A DNA stretch of 64,000 nucleotides from Darksidea phi (taxonomy: Eukaryota; Ascomycota; Dothideomycetes; Pleosporales; Lentitheciaceae): positions 1 to 64,000 of the forward strand of contig JASJFT010000030.1 in NCBI GenBank assembly GCA_030770425.1, written 5' to 3'. The notes beneath the pieces were generated by a model. The model was not told the origin of the DNA, ran no database searches, and worked only from the letters and a program-made list of their open reading frames with translations. Both the position numbers and the translations under genes were made by a program. Positions 13,116 to 23,252 of this stretch are shown piece by piece. Positions within the stretch are counted from its first letter, which is position 1. Every line of letters begins with the position of its first letter.

Positions 13116-13475
13116 ACGTGTTCCACCAGTGAGCTGGCAGCCCCAAAACCCGCGCCTTGATATCTCAACAACGGCTTGATAATATATTCGAAAACTTTAA
13201 TATATAATAGACATTATTGAGGAATAGCGGCTATTAGATTTCTAAGAGCTAGAATTTAATAATTCTCAAGATATTACGGAAAAGGTGATTTTTTTACGAT
13301 TCAGGGGCCAAAATATAGGTATTTTAAGAAGTATTCAATTTAAGTACTTAAAGTTTTAGAATTTATTATTAAGCCGTTGTTGAGATATCAAGGCGCTGAT
13401 TTTCCGACTTTTGATGGTTTTTGGGGCTGCCAGCTTACTGGGGGTGCCGGGTGCCAGCTCACTGGTGGAACACGT
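13116..13475. mobile_element. 360-bp MITE with long TIRs and TA duplication
   Basis: Bases from 13116 and the reverse complement of bases down from 13475 both begin ACGTGTTCCACCAGTGAGCT. Homology continues through CAGCCCCAAAA, GCGCCTTGATATCTCAACAA and, more weakly, GAAAACTTTAA. The right arm carries about 40 extra bases. TA flanks both ends (13114-13115 and 13476-13477), the target duplication of Tc1/mariner-type elements. There is no transposase; the centre is AT-rich. It is therefore a non-autonomous miniature inverted-repeat element, mobilised in trans if at all. Confidence 0.85.
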
Positions 13476-13594
13476 TATCACCCGAGGGACATACCAACCA
13501 AGGGACCCAACGCCCTTCAACCAACGGACTCTATCTCGGCCGGTGTTTCATTCCAAACCTATCGTCAACCCCATACAGTATCCAGTATTAGGCA

Positions 13595-13880
13595 ATGGGC
13601 AAGCAGGCCGCCGGGTTATTCTCGGCGTTTAGGAGCATCGCCCTACCCCCTCCCCCATCCTCCCAAACCGCGCTGCTCGCCTTCGTCGGCACGCTCTGCT
13701 ACGGCCTGACCTGGGCTGGCGGCATCGTCGTCAACCCCATCATCTCGCGCACTGAGCACGGAAGCTGGGACGTTTAAGCCGCGCCGTGGCGGCGCAAGAT
13801 CCTGCGCATGTTGACGCCGCGGGTGATGACCGTCTCCAGGGCTACCCAGAAGCTGCGCACCCAGGGAAGTTGCGCACCCC
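13595..13880 (+). pseudogene. fragment of MCT-like MFS transporter
   Basis: The frame from 13595 reads SQTALLAFVGTLCYGLTWAG and then IVVNPIISR before stopping at 13775. This resembles a membrane segment of fungal monocarboxylate-transporter-like MFS proteins (11 to 12 helices, about 450 residues). No other part of such a gene is present nearby, and the reading frame is lost just afterwards. GC-rich coding-like sequence continues to about 13880. It is a relic, cut off by the MITE region on the left and AT-rich DNA on the right. Confidence 0.55.
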
Positions 13881-13904
13881 CACAAAATCGAGCAGGCCGT
13901 ACAA

Positions 13905-14230
13905 ATTTTTTTTTTAGCTAGTTACGCTAGTAGTTGCCATTTAATACACATACTTTGTAGAGTCTTAGCTGTAGTAGCCTTAGTAGCTAGTTTTGCTGCG
14001 TTTTCTACTTCCGCGACTTTTTTGGCCTTAGCGGCTTCTAATCTAGGATCGCCTCTAAATTAGGGCTCGTTTAGTTCTTATAGATTCCAGAAAAGTATAA
14101 AAGGAGATAGAATAGGGTAGTATAGAACTGGGTAAGAAAGCTCATAGGTTAGATTTACTACTTTAGGTATAAGTAACTTTAAAAGTAGCGATAGAAATAT
14201 CCGAAAGGAGTTAAAAGTCCCCGAATATAG
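13905..14230 (-). repeat. transposase-tail-like relic in RIP-affected DNA
   Basis: On the minus strand about 14062 to 13915 reads an Ala/Lys-rich charged helix (EAAKAKKVAEVENAAKL, then a short tail and stop). Such helices are common at the C-terminus of Fot1/pogo-type transposases in fungi, but composition alone supports this and the match is weak. The following 160 bases (14065-14230) are AT-rich with few CA/TG dinucleotides, consistent with partial RIP. Confidence 0.3.
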
Positions 14231-15034
14231 AGTTACTATGGTAAACTCCGACTCCCCTTGCTATACCGTCGATCCTCTCACAGATCACTTTTTAATCGAC
14301 AATGGAGGAGAAAAATGCTTGCCTCCACGGCTGGTTACAAGGCCTTACGAGGGCCCAAGGTGAAGCGTGTAATTGCATCGCGCCTTATCAATGAACAATC
14401 CGCACGATACACAGAGGCAGTTTTGAATACTCTTTCCGATGGGACTGGCCTAGCATCGGGGACGTGATCGCTGGGTAAGCTATTCTGACCTCCTTACCAC
14501 TACTAGAGAAAGTCAGTGCTTTCAATTCATGTGCCGCGCTCGGTTACAAGAACGGCAGCGACACACCAGCACTAGGCAACGGATACTAATGTCGTCAGCT
14601 CGATCAATGACTAGAATATTAGCACCACAGGTAACATTGTCTGCCCATTTGCGGCGCAAGGGGCAGGAAACAGATGTATCGATGCGCGGGAGAGGAATGG
14701 CGAAACGTCGAAATTCCCTTGCAATTAGACTTCGCTCGTTAGGAATGCATATCCCATGCTACGTTCTTTTGTTTCTCTTCGTACCGGCAACCTTTGTAAT
14801 CACTAGGTCTTTCCAAGCTGTACCCAAGCGCACAACGTAAAACTCATGAACAATCTTGCAATATAGGGCAGGGGAAAGAGACGATGAGGACGGAATCGAG
14901 TAGCAAATCTCTTCGGGGCGATACACATTACATTAATACTACTGTATTCGTAGCCCGCACCGGCGAGCATTATCCTCCACAGGCCAAGGTCATTTACCCA
15001 TCGAGCGTTTGTACGATTACCATATATAGTTGTT
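14231..15034. other. intergenic, no gene seen
   Basis: About 800 bases of ordinary composition. Short open frames exist on the plus strand (14258-14467, 14529-14840), but they have no recognisable motif, no codon pattern and no splice partners, so I do not call them. Confidence 0.5.
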
Positions 15035-15523
15035 TTAGTTATCAGCCAAGTCCCCGCATTTAGTGAGATCTGAGCACAAAGTCGTAGTCGGAGAGCCGAT
15101 CAAGGAGCAAACCGTGGGTAGAGGACCATTGCAACCCATGGTGACGTTGCCATTCAACCCCGCGCTACTACTCGGTCAGTCCAACGGCTCCAATATACCA
15201 GAAGATTATGATTCGACTTACAATGCAGACGTGGCGTGGTAGACGGTAAACTTGAAGCGGGCATATGTGACCCTCTCCACGAGGCCAAATGTATACTCAG
15301 CATCGTCACAGGGGTAAAGATCACCCTGGATGGGATCGCTGACCGAGCACCCGATGGGGGCAGCGCTTGCCTCGGATTCCATTGTGAAGCTGACCCCGAT
15401 GAGATTGTCGTCGCTGTCTCGTCGGAAGGTGCCTTCGCGGACCGTGATAACCTCGGTGGTTCCCTTAATCGGAACAGCAGCCACGGTGGCGGCGAGCAAA
15501 GCGGCGACGGTGAAGAATTTCAT
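15035..15523 (-). CDS. small secreted cysteine protein, divergent Alt a 1 (AA1-like) family
   Basis: Two exons, 15523-15222 and 15164-15035, are joined across a 57-nt intron (donor GTAAGT, branch CTGAC, acceptor TAG), giving 143 residues. I start at the methionine of MKFFTVAALLAATVAAVP, a clear signal peptide, not 37 codons upstream. The mature part follows the AA1 beta-barrel pattern seen in the gene at 17414: a first strand with an Arg-rich turn, VSFTME, IGCSVSDPI, YPCDDAEYTF and a FTVYHATS strand. Six cysteines are present in all. The second exon lacks the usual AA1 ending and instead has four cysteines in a spaced C-x7-C-x10-C-x5-C array. Alt a 1 family proteins are secreted and bind plant PR proteins or small molecules; a host-interaction role is inference. 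Confidence 0.72.
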
Positions 15524-17413
15524 TGTGATGGTTTGGAAGTGTTGAGGATGGTGAGGTGTAAAGCGGAAATATGATGTAAGGATGTTAATGAAGCTGACGG
15601 AACGGAAGCTTTGTAGGCTGTCGATGTTTTGCAAGAGGTAGTCGTCTTCTTCTGCTTATATATGTGATCTTCTCCTATTTATGAATTATCTCTCGAGTTT
15701 TAGCTCTAATTTAAAATAGCCTAGAGCGCCAAAAGAGTGCCTCCGTTACAGCCGTTGCAATGTTCCTCAAGAGGTCCAACGTCATGAACGGGCCGATTAT
15801 ATCCTTGTTCCGTCCATGCAACGTGCCGAGGTCGTTGCAATCAATCGTAGTACAGTGGCCTCGCTTAGGTTTGTAGATGGTCAGGGGTACGCATCGACAT
15901 TTTTGCGCGGGAAGACGGCTGGCAATCGTAGCGACGACTGCATTTACTGCCCGAGGGCGTTTTTTGATGTTACAATAAAACGTAGGTTCACAGGGGCCGG
16001 CGCGATCCATGGATGACTGCTTTTGACGCCAGATATAACGTTCCTGATGGCTCTTTGATTCGCGAACTGAACCCCTACCGCTACCAAATCTCTTGTCCAG
16101 CGCTATAAACCCAAGCCCCAGATTTCTCGAAATGCGTCTTAGAGTGATGCGCAGCCCCTCAATTCTTCATGAGAGGAAATTATTGCGTTTCCAAACTGTG
16201 CTGTACTACTTCCACACTACCCCACCGATTCTGTAGCGCGAAGAAAATGCCTCCAAGTGATATACAGGCAAAAACCAAGCCCATAGTAACCAAACGCGCA
16301 AAAGCTTGAGGCTTTTCGCACTCGCATTGATGCTAGGTTCGATGTTGTAGTTCTACGTTGTGTCCAAGTTAAACCTGGACCGGTTTCCAAAGAAACGGTC
16401 AAGTACTTGGTATGCCAGGAATTATTGCAACGTACAAAATGTGCGAAATAACGATAGTGTACCCTAAGGGTAGCAGACGATTTTGCATTAATCTTTGTTC
16501 GCCACTCACGCGGCGCAAAGCCCACCTAGTGACCCTGTGGTAGATCTATTGGCACCGGTGTAACCGAGGCTTTGGGCCTAGTCGTTTCGGAGGTTGCTTC
16601 CACTCAATGGGAAATAATTTAGGGCATGATATCATCCGCCGACTACCGAAGAAGGCCCGCATTCTCTTGGCTATGTCTCTTTACTTTGTTTCAACATGGT
16701 AAGCTAATATAACGACTGCGGAGCCCCTTCCCTACACACAGCTAATTACCGCAAGGTCTAGAGCCGATTGTCGGTATGAGCGGAAGTGGCGTGCGGCCCC
16801 ACTCATGACAATGCTTGCATGACAGGGATAGGCCTAGCATAGAGCCAAGCAATCTCTAAATTTGGCAGTAGTATCAGGGGTTCGGGCCAGGCATGTTAAA
16901 ATCTTGCTAGCGGCTGCAACGTGGACAACCACCAACAATCTCATGCTTTACGCACTGCATTGAAGCTGGTATGCTTTGATATCCCTGTGGGCGCTACTTC
17001 CATCTTCGCCAGGGCCTGCTGCCATGGATTCACAGAAACATTTAAAGATTGTGAAGTAGAGTTTCCTAAGTATCGTTATCGATTGTACATAGAATATTCT
17101 CTGATTCGGTGTAGCAGCTAACACTCTAATGCATGACCAGATATTGAAAGGTGACCCCTCGGTTGCAACCCAGTAGGGGAACAAACTTCGGGGCACCACC
17201 CACCCACGTGCCACCCTTTATTTATTGGGCCGAGTTTTTAGCCGGGTGACGTCGGCAAGGAGGCTAGGAGAACTATCACATCAACGAACGCCACATAAAC
17301 GAACGCCACATAAACGAACGCCGGCTTCCTTCACATTGTCTTTGTCAACAACACCACCTACGTCTATTTTATATTATCTAATACATATTACACTACTACA
17401 CTATAATATCATC
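15524..17413. other. intergenic between AA1-like genes
   Basis: About 1.9 kb separate the two AA1-like genes, which point away from each other. I see no credible coding region. The short frames at 15711-16525 and 16921-17214 overlap on both strands without motifs. Promoter elements of both genes presumably lie here; a short tandem repeat occurs near the right end. Confidence 0.5.
17284..17323 (+). repeat. 15-bp tandem repeat in AA1-like gene leader
   Basis: The unit ACGAACGCCACATAA occurs twice in full and a third time in part, about 90 bases upstream of the AA1-like start codon. It lies in the probable 5' untranslated region or core promoter. Confidence 0.75.
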
Positions 17414-17899
17414 ATGCAGTTCCTCGCCGCCGCCGCCGCCCTCTTCGCTGCTGCTCTCGCAGCTCCAGCGCCTCAAACCAGTGACTGCCCTAACCCGGGA
17501 CACTGCGAAAATATCCAGATCTCCGATTTCTATCTCCGAAAGAACAACGGCATTCAAGCAGTGAATTTCAAGCTTACTGGAGACGAGATCAAGGACATCT
17601 CGTGCGAGATCGGTGCGACCGCCCTGCCGAGTAAAGTTGTGACATGCGGAGAAAGCGACTACAGCTTTGTTCTCACCAAGCCTGCCGACGCCTCGCGTGA
17701 TGCCGACATAACTATCTACCATCAAACTGGAGTCGCGTGAGTACATTGCGTCCTGAATAGAGCACGAGGCTAACCATCATCCAGTTCTGGCAAGTGGGGT
17801 GAAGGCATCATTCCCACGTACTGTCATGCAGGCGGAAACGGTCCGGATGACTTCGTATGCCAGCAGATCGGCCCAGTTACAATCGTTATTTCGTCCTAA
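17414..17899 (+). CDS. secreted Alt a 1 (AA1-like) family protein
   Basis: Exon 1 is 17414-17736 and exon 2 17785-17899, with a 48-nt intron (GTGAGT donor, GCTAAC branch, CCAG acceptor); the product has 145 residues. Residues 1 to about 17 (MQFLAAAAALFAAALAA) form the signal peptide. The mature protein has six cysteines. Its exon 2 carries the signature ending of the family, TYCHAGGNGPDDFVCQ, followed by a hydrophobic strand and TIVISS. Alt a 1 itself is a secreted beta-barrel dimer of about 150 residues known in Pleosporales as an allergen and as a host-interacting protein. Length, cysteines and intron position fit. Start is chosen by the signal peptide; frames upstream are leader sequence. 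Confidence 0.92.
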
Positions 17900-18093
17900 A
17901 CCCCTCCACACGCCATTACTCATCGGCTACATGACCTAATTGGTAGAATTTAATACATCAATGAACACCTGCTCACGCGAATAAGCGATTTCTACGACTC
18001 CTGCGATAATCTGCTTGGCCACCATGCGCCAGCACCAAAGAGATACGGGTTGTGAAGTTCCGTTGATATGGATAATGTCCGGTCCGTTGCACA

Positions 18094-18128
18094 CGGCACG
18101 CGGCACGCGGCACGCGGCACGCGGCACG
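18094..18128 (+). repeat. 7-bp microsatellite (CGGCACG)x5
   Basis: Five perfect copies of CGGCACG lie in the intergenic space between the AA1-like gene and the monooxygenase gene. Length variation between isolates would be expected. Confidence 0.9.
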
Positions 18129-18404
18129 CCCTCTTTCATACGGGTCGGGCCGTTGCTCTCGCAGACATGCCGTGACGTAAGCTTCAGGCAACAACTGCAA
18201 TCCCCTTTGGTCTGAACGACCTTCTTGCATTTCAAGGTATTCAAGATGAAAAACTTTTATGTCACTTTTTCGTTATTCTGCGAGTTTGACGACGCGCTGG
18301 CTGCTACTCATTCGATAGAATATAAAAGGCTATAGAAGCCAAGCGATCACTAGTTAACCCTTAGTATTGTCGACTTTCTACCTCTATTAACCGTGATATA
18401 GCAT

Positions 18405-19782
18405 TCACGCCGCCAACAAGCCTGCCTTTCTCGCGTGAGCCTTGATATCGTCAGCGACGTCATAGCCATAGCACCAATCTCGAATGGTCTTATCCGTGAT
18501 ACCATAACTCTTCCAGTCCGTCAAGCAGTTGCCCTTCTTCAGCGCCTCATCTTGTACGCCATCATCCCTCGCAGCCCTATCCCGAAGATCTCTGTCTGGT
18601 CCGGGCGGGAGATGCAGCATCGCAGCTGCATGAAGGCTCGCATCACGAATCGCCTCCGCGCGTGGCTTACGAACTCTCTCAAATAGTGACATCGTCTCGG
18701 CGAGAGATACGGTCGAAGGAGCCGACGTGTGAAGCTCAAGTGCAGAAACAAGGGCGGTGGCGTCCTCGACGGCTAAGGAAACACCCATAGAGAGGTAAAA
18801 AGCCATTGCGTGGGCCGCGTCCCCCATAAGGACAAACTTGGCAGACTTAGAGATCCAGGTCGGCAAAGTACGAACCTGATACACGGGCCAGTTGTTGATG
18901 GGCGCATTGATCAAGTCAATAATTCGGCGAGCGCGAGAATCCATGTCCTTGCATAAGCGCTTGAGCTCAGCGAAGAACTCTTCATGCGTCCACGTGCGGG
19001 TATCGACATCGTCGGGATGCGAGAAGACAAGGTTTAATTTGGCGGAGTCTCGCACCATGTATGTCATGAGAGATTTGTTTGCATCCGCCCTGTTCATTGT
19101 CAGCTAAAGTCTTTCGGATATGAGGATCCATGGGAAGATTTTACCAGCAGTGCGCGGAATGCTCAGCAACAATCTCAGCCGTCAGCGGATCGGCCTTGAC
19201 ATCTTGGACATCCACCATACTCCTGTATGCTGCCCATCCGGTAGGCTCAACCCACTCGTCTCCGCCAAGTCCTTGCTCTCTTAGGAACTGTGATCGAGCC
19301 ATTGAATTGATGCCGTCGCACGCAACCACCAAGTCTGCGGTCAGCTTCTCTCCGTTTTCCAGTATTACCCAGCCTTCCTCGAACCCATACTCTGCCACTC
19401 GGCTCTTCAACTTAATCTCCACACCCCTTTTCACAGCCTGCTCGTGCAGAATGCGATGGAGATCCGACCTATGAACGACAATATACGGCGCACCATATAC
19501 ATCCTCTAGCTGCCTCATGGGCACTCGGTTGAGCACAGTGCCATCGGAGCCGCGGTGCAATGACCAAGACTCTGGGATTGCAGCGGCGGCAAGAAGCGAT
19601 GAGCCTAGTCCCCAGCGCAGGAATTGGCGTGTTGCAGCTGGAGTGAGCTGAACGCCAGCTCCCAGTTCGGCGAGCTGGGATGCGGATTCCAGTAGAAGGA
19701 TCTTGTGAGATTGGTCGGAATGCGCGAGAGCTAGTGCGGTGGAGAGGCCTGCGAGGCCGGCACCGATGATGATGATGTACAT
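18405..19782 (-). CDS. FAD-dependent monooxygenase, salicylate hydroxylase-like
   Basis: Exons 19782-19145 and 19089-18405 are joined over a 55-nt intron (branch GCTGAC), giving 440 residues, the usual length for class A flavoprotein hydroxylases. The three hallmark motifs are visible: the Rossmann GAGLAG at residues 7-12 for the FAD adenine, the DG motif CDGINS at 155-160, and GDAAHAM at 302-308 followed by an AVEDA helix. The family uses NADPH and O2 to hydroxylate aromatic acids such as salicylate. One oddity is the loop after GDAAH, where the usual Pro and Gln-Gly are replaced by AFYLSMG, which could alter the active site. Substrate cannot be told from sequence. Cytosolic; no signal peptide or membrane helix. 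Confidence 0.9.
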
Positions 19783-20892
19783 GGCTGGCTTCGTGAGGAA
19801 CGATAGGAAGAAAATGTTCGTAAGTGCTGATGTGGCGTAAAATTTACGTTAGCCCGCAGTAATACCTTTCCCCGCATCTTAGCGTCAAACGAAAGTTCTA
19901 CCCTCGGTAGTCGGTAGTCCTCGACTCAAGAAAATAAGTCGGACTAATTCTATTTTATACGTAATATGTTATAATAGAATCCTACCAAGTTTCATACGGA
20001 CCTTACAGAGGAGACTCCCACTATGAAAATCTAAACCAATAATCCTAAATATAATTTTACGTAGTATACGCGTGCGTACATGACCAAACGCAACTCTTCC
20101 ACCTCCCGATACGGTGTGCGGCGTCGACTTTATACCCTTCCAGCCGTGGCCAGGTACGAATAATTGGCGAAGAGACCTTGTATTGACCATCAATGGGTTG
20201 TACTCGAGCTCGAGGCTGAAAAAGCCAATCACGGAAAGGAGCTGAAGGACGTAGATTTCCAGATTGATCCTCCTGCAAAGGCGGCGTGCTAGGTTCGAAG
20301 TCTTCGGACCCTACACGGACCGTATACCGGTTCATAACTTGGTCACTTGAGGAGTCTCCCTTGGGAAGGGTTTTTTAGCCTCAGTATAGATTTGTTTTCT
20401 TTTGCTCGGGTTGATTTTATGGGGTTTTAGGGTTATAGTGATTCGTGCATAGTGCCGAGATGAGGGAATTATATGTATTTTTAGAATGCAGAATAGACCG
20501 TCTGTTTCGGATAAATTGTACTGACGTGTCGAGACGTTGGGGGCGGCTCACGCCCCCTGAAAGAGGACAAGCGTGAACAATGGAGTGGAAAAGTGATGAA
20601 TTGAGGACAATAGAAGCCTTTTTCCCTTTCGCTAACTTGCTAAGCCTCGCCTTAACGGGAGCCGACAAGGCGGGATCGCCTGGGGTTTGTGCCGCCGGGA
20701 TGATAGCGCTGTTACACAAGCTAACCGAGGCAACGGCAATTCCTTCCACCACACGCCCGATGCGACACATCAGTGGCTTAGATGTCTAGTGGACACTTGG
20801 CTATAAGCTTGATTCATTTGCCCTTTTCCGCAAATTCATTGTCCTAAGATCTCCGCTCATTTCATCTCCTCTTCCTTTGCATCCTGCGTCAC
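19783..20892. other. intergenic with small AT-rich relic
   Basis: No gene is supported. Bases about 19920-20060 are AT-rich and include an imperfect palindrome (TTCTATTTTATA ... TATAATAGAA), probably a mutated repeat remnant. Overlapping frames at 20417-20789 on both strands show no motif. Confidence 0.45.
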
Positions 20893-21351
20893 ATGATGGA
20901 TATGGGGTTTGACCCCAATCTGCGCTTGCCTCATCATGGAGATGACCATGGTGTGCTCTTATACAAAGCTTCCAGATTTGCGTGCTGCGAGATGGTCGAG
21001 TGTTTGCTGCAACATGGCGCTATTATCGCGAAGTCAAAGGCCCAGCACGGCGCTGTGCGTTTTGGTCGCGTCGATGTGTTGAAAGCTTTGTTGCGGTATG
21101 GAGCCGATTTGAATGAGTGCTCTGAAGTGAAGGAAGCTGACGGCCCGGCGGATGCTGCGCTTCACGTTGCTGCTGCGAATGGTCAAGCTGAGGCTGTGCG
21201 GTGGTTAGTCGAGAACGGGGCAAATTCTATGCCAGAGAACTGCAATGGGTTTACGCTCGGAGACTTGCTTTCCGGAGAGAAAAACAAATTGGTATTACAT
21301 CGTAAAGTTGATCTAAGCTTGGACGGCTTTTTTAATACCCTATATACTTAA
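20893..21351 (+). pseudogene. ankyrin-repeat protein, short and probably truncated
   Basis: The 152-residue frame contains about three ankyrin repeats, with typical segments ASRFACCEMVECLLQHGA, GRVDVLKALLRYGADLN and ALHVAAANGQAEAVRWLVEN. Ankyrin repeats mediate protein binding. The first methionines fall inside the first repeat, so a 5' exon may be missing. After LGDLLSGEKNK the sequence turns into AT-rich DNA with the look of a mutated repeat, and the stop at 21349 follows in that foreign sequence. I therefore think the 3' end was lost by insertion. It may be related to the ankyrin gene at 23253, which has a similar closing helix. Confidence 0.6.
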
Positions 21352-21565
21352 ACTACTCTACCATCGACTCTAAACCTTGCCCTTCGTATAGACGATATTA
21401 GATTGGCTTAGGTACCTCTAGTTTTAGAGAGTTTTATACCCGAAAATAGAGGCCTCTAACCTAGTAATTTCTTAGTACTAGAAAATCTTAGCTCTCAAGG
21501 AAATAAGTAAATAGGATTAATAGATGATTATCGAACTAAGTAACTCTAAAAGATATTAAAAAGTA
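21352..21565. repeat. partly RIP-mutated AT-rich insertion
   Basis: This 200-bp stretch has few CA/TG dinucleotides and many TA steps, like a lighter version of the block at the left end of the window. It directly follows the truncated ankyrin frame. No element family is recognisable. Confidence 0.5.
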
Positions 21566-21663
21566 ATCGAATGAGTAGCAGCCATGGCGTGGTCAAACTC
21601 GCGGAATAACCCAAACAGGTGACACAAAAAGGTATTTCTTCCCGGATACTTTGAAACGCAAGA
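21566..21663 (+). repeat. dispersed repeat, copy 1 (partner at 50661)
   Basis: About 98 bases match 50661-50759 in the same orientation at roughly 80 percent identity by eye, starting ATCGAATGAGTAGCAGCCAT and ending TACTTTGAAACGCAAGA. Neither copy is inside a gene. The two flanks differ, so the ends mark a short dispersed element; no terminal repeats are visible. Confidence 0.8.
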
Positions 21664-21833
21664 TCATCACGCTTTATAGTCCATGTTAAGGGTTACGATT
21701 TCGCCGAAGCTATAGCGCTTGAATGATTTCTCTTCATGGCCCTCTTCCTCTCCTACTCCTAGCCCCACTCGTCGTCATGTACAGCCTGCTCCTTATCCTC
21801 AACCCAGAACATTGCCGGCTTCCTCCCTCACCC

Positions 21834-22744
21834 TTATGCATCTGGATTGTGGTTTGGGTCGAACTTGAACAAACACCTTCCTCGTGCTGTTTTCTCAAGC
21901 AGGCGTTTGTCATCAGTGGGTACGTATGTGATTTCTTTCCATTTTGAACTTTCTTTAAGCCTCGGGAGTATTTCGTTCACCGTAGATTTTATCTTATTCC
22001 ACTGCATCCTATAACCATCCTTCACTTCACCATTATATATCGTAGGCCTCATGAGATAACCACGGACGTGTTCGTCGTCCACATTGTTTTTCATATGCTT
22101 CAATGAGATCTGCTGGCTTTGTTCATTCTTGGTAATTCCTTCATTCAATCCATTGAGAACTGTTTCTTCGAGGACCCCCTCTGGTGTTTTCTACTTCTCG
22201 ATCATATCTTCATTTGGAGCGAAGTAGATGGTCTCCCAATAATGAGCGATATAAACCGCTTAGCGACTGATGATTGCCAGAACGGTGCATCCTTTCAAGT
22301 TTAGAGTACTAAAGCTGAACTCCTTTTCCTTTCTACTCGGGTAATTTTTAAACAGGTCCATTGAAGCGGTGTTGAAATCGGTATAACGATTACTTTCCGA
22401 ATTGTCCGAACCTTCATCGTCTTCCCATACACTTGGGTAGGCATAAAGCCCGTCATCTTGTGGCCATCCTAGTGCCGTCTCCTTCACTATGAAGTCATTC
22501 ATGTTTCCGGCCTGTGGAAGCCGCATCCATCACCAAGCAGGCACATTGCTGTGACTAGTCGTATTGAAATCCCGCTTATAGTGGCTGGCACTGAAAGTTG
22601 GTGGACTGCATAGCTTGCGCTTGGCTCTAGGTGAAATTGGGCGGGTAGAGGAAGATGCGGTGGCAAACCATCCCAAGCTCTCATCCTGAGAAGCGCGATC
22701 GAAGGTAGCTGTGCGAATCGCATGTCCTGCAAAATGGTTAACAT
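21834..22744 (-). pseudogene. broken gene of a fungal family of unknown function
   Basis: One minus-strand frame gives continuous protein-like sequence from about 22720 to 21834, but three stops interrupt it: TGA at 22532-22530, TAA at 22262-22260 and TAG at 22193-22191. Readable blocks are KGCTVLAIISR, YIAHYWETIYFAPNEDMIE, HVRGYLMRPT, GYRMQWNKIKSTVNEILP and ARGRCLFKFDPNH. From memory these belong to a conserved fungal protein family that has a CT(V/T)L.I.S..GVY..HYWE core; I know no function for it. All three stops can arise by single transitions. A 5' exon upstream of the AG at about 22720 was probably present. Confidence 0.7.
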
Positions 22745-23252
22745 ATGATCACTAATTGATTGTTAAACGTACTTGCGACTACATTTCCTAAAACTAGATT
22801 GAAAATAATTATTAGAAGAGATAGCAATAGAGCATATGGGGCGAACGGTGCAGGGTGCCACAAAAAATATAACAAATATGCAAAGATCTGAAAATATATA
22901 TCGTAGCAAATAAGACTTATAAAAGAATATGTTGCGCAAGTTGTCTCTCAATGATGATCTGGAGGGAACACGAATTTATGAAAGACATGCCCGCATTTTA
23001 GGTCCGTCCGATCATTACTTTCTGCGTCACCTTAGACCATTTAGTGGTTGGCTTGCCACGTTCTTACGTGGATGCCTCTGCCTCATGTAGCTGCGCCTTA
23101 TTTGAACAGGATGCCTCCGCTGTTTCGGTTAGCGCCGGGGCTGCATTACTTTGCCGCAGTCCTCTGAAACGCGCCGCCGTATAAGATGTGGCAGAATCCA
23201 TCGGTGCCGCAAACCACAACAATTCGGAAAACCAACCGGCAACCAAACGAAA
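22745..23252. other. intergenic, no gene seen
   Basis: About 500 bases, AT-rich on the left. The start codon of the ankyrin gene follows; an upstream in-frame ATG at 23151 exists but adds an unlikely Arg-rich leader. Confidence 0.45.

Noticed and set aside
15236..15574. 112-codon plus-strand frame
   Set aside because: Antisense to the AA1-like gene, which has a signal peptide, splice sites and family pattern.
18015..18244. Frames through the CGGCACG microsatellite
   Set aside because: Repetitive Arg/Gly/Ala sequence produced by the 7-bp repeat; no start context or motif.
20057..20335. 92-codon minus-strand frame
   Set aside because: No motif or splice partner; overlaps an AT-rich relic.
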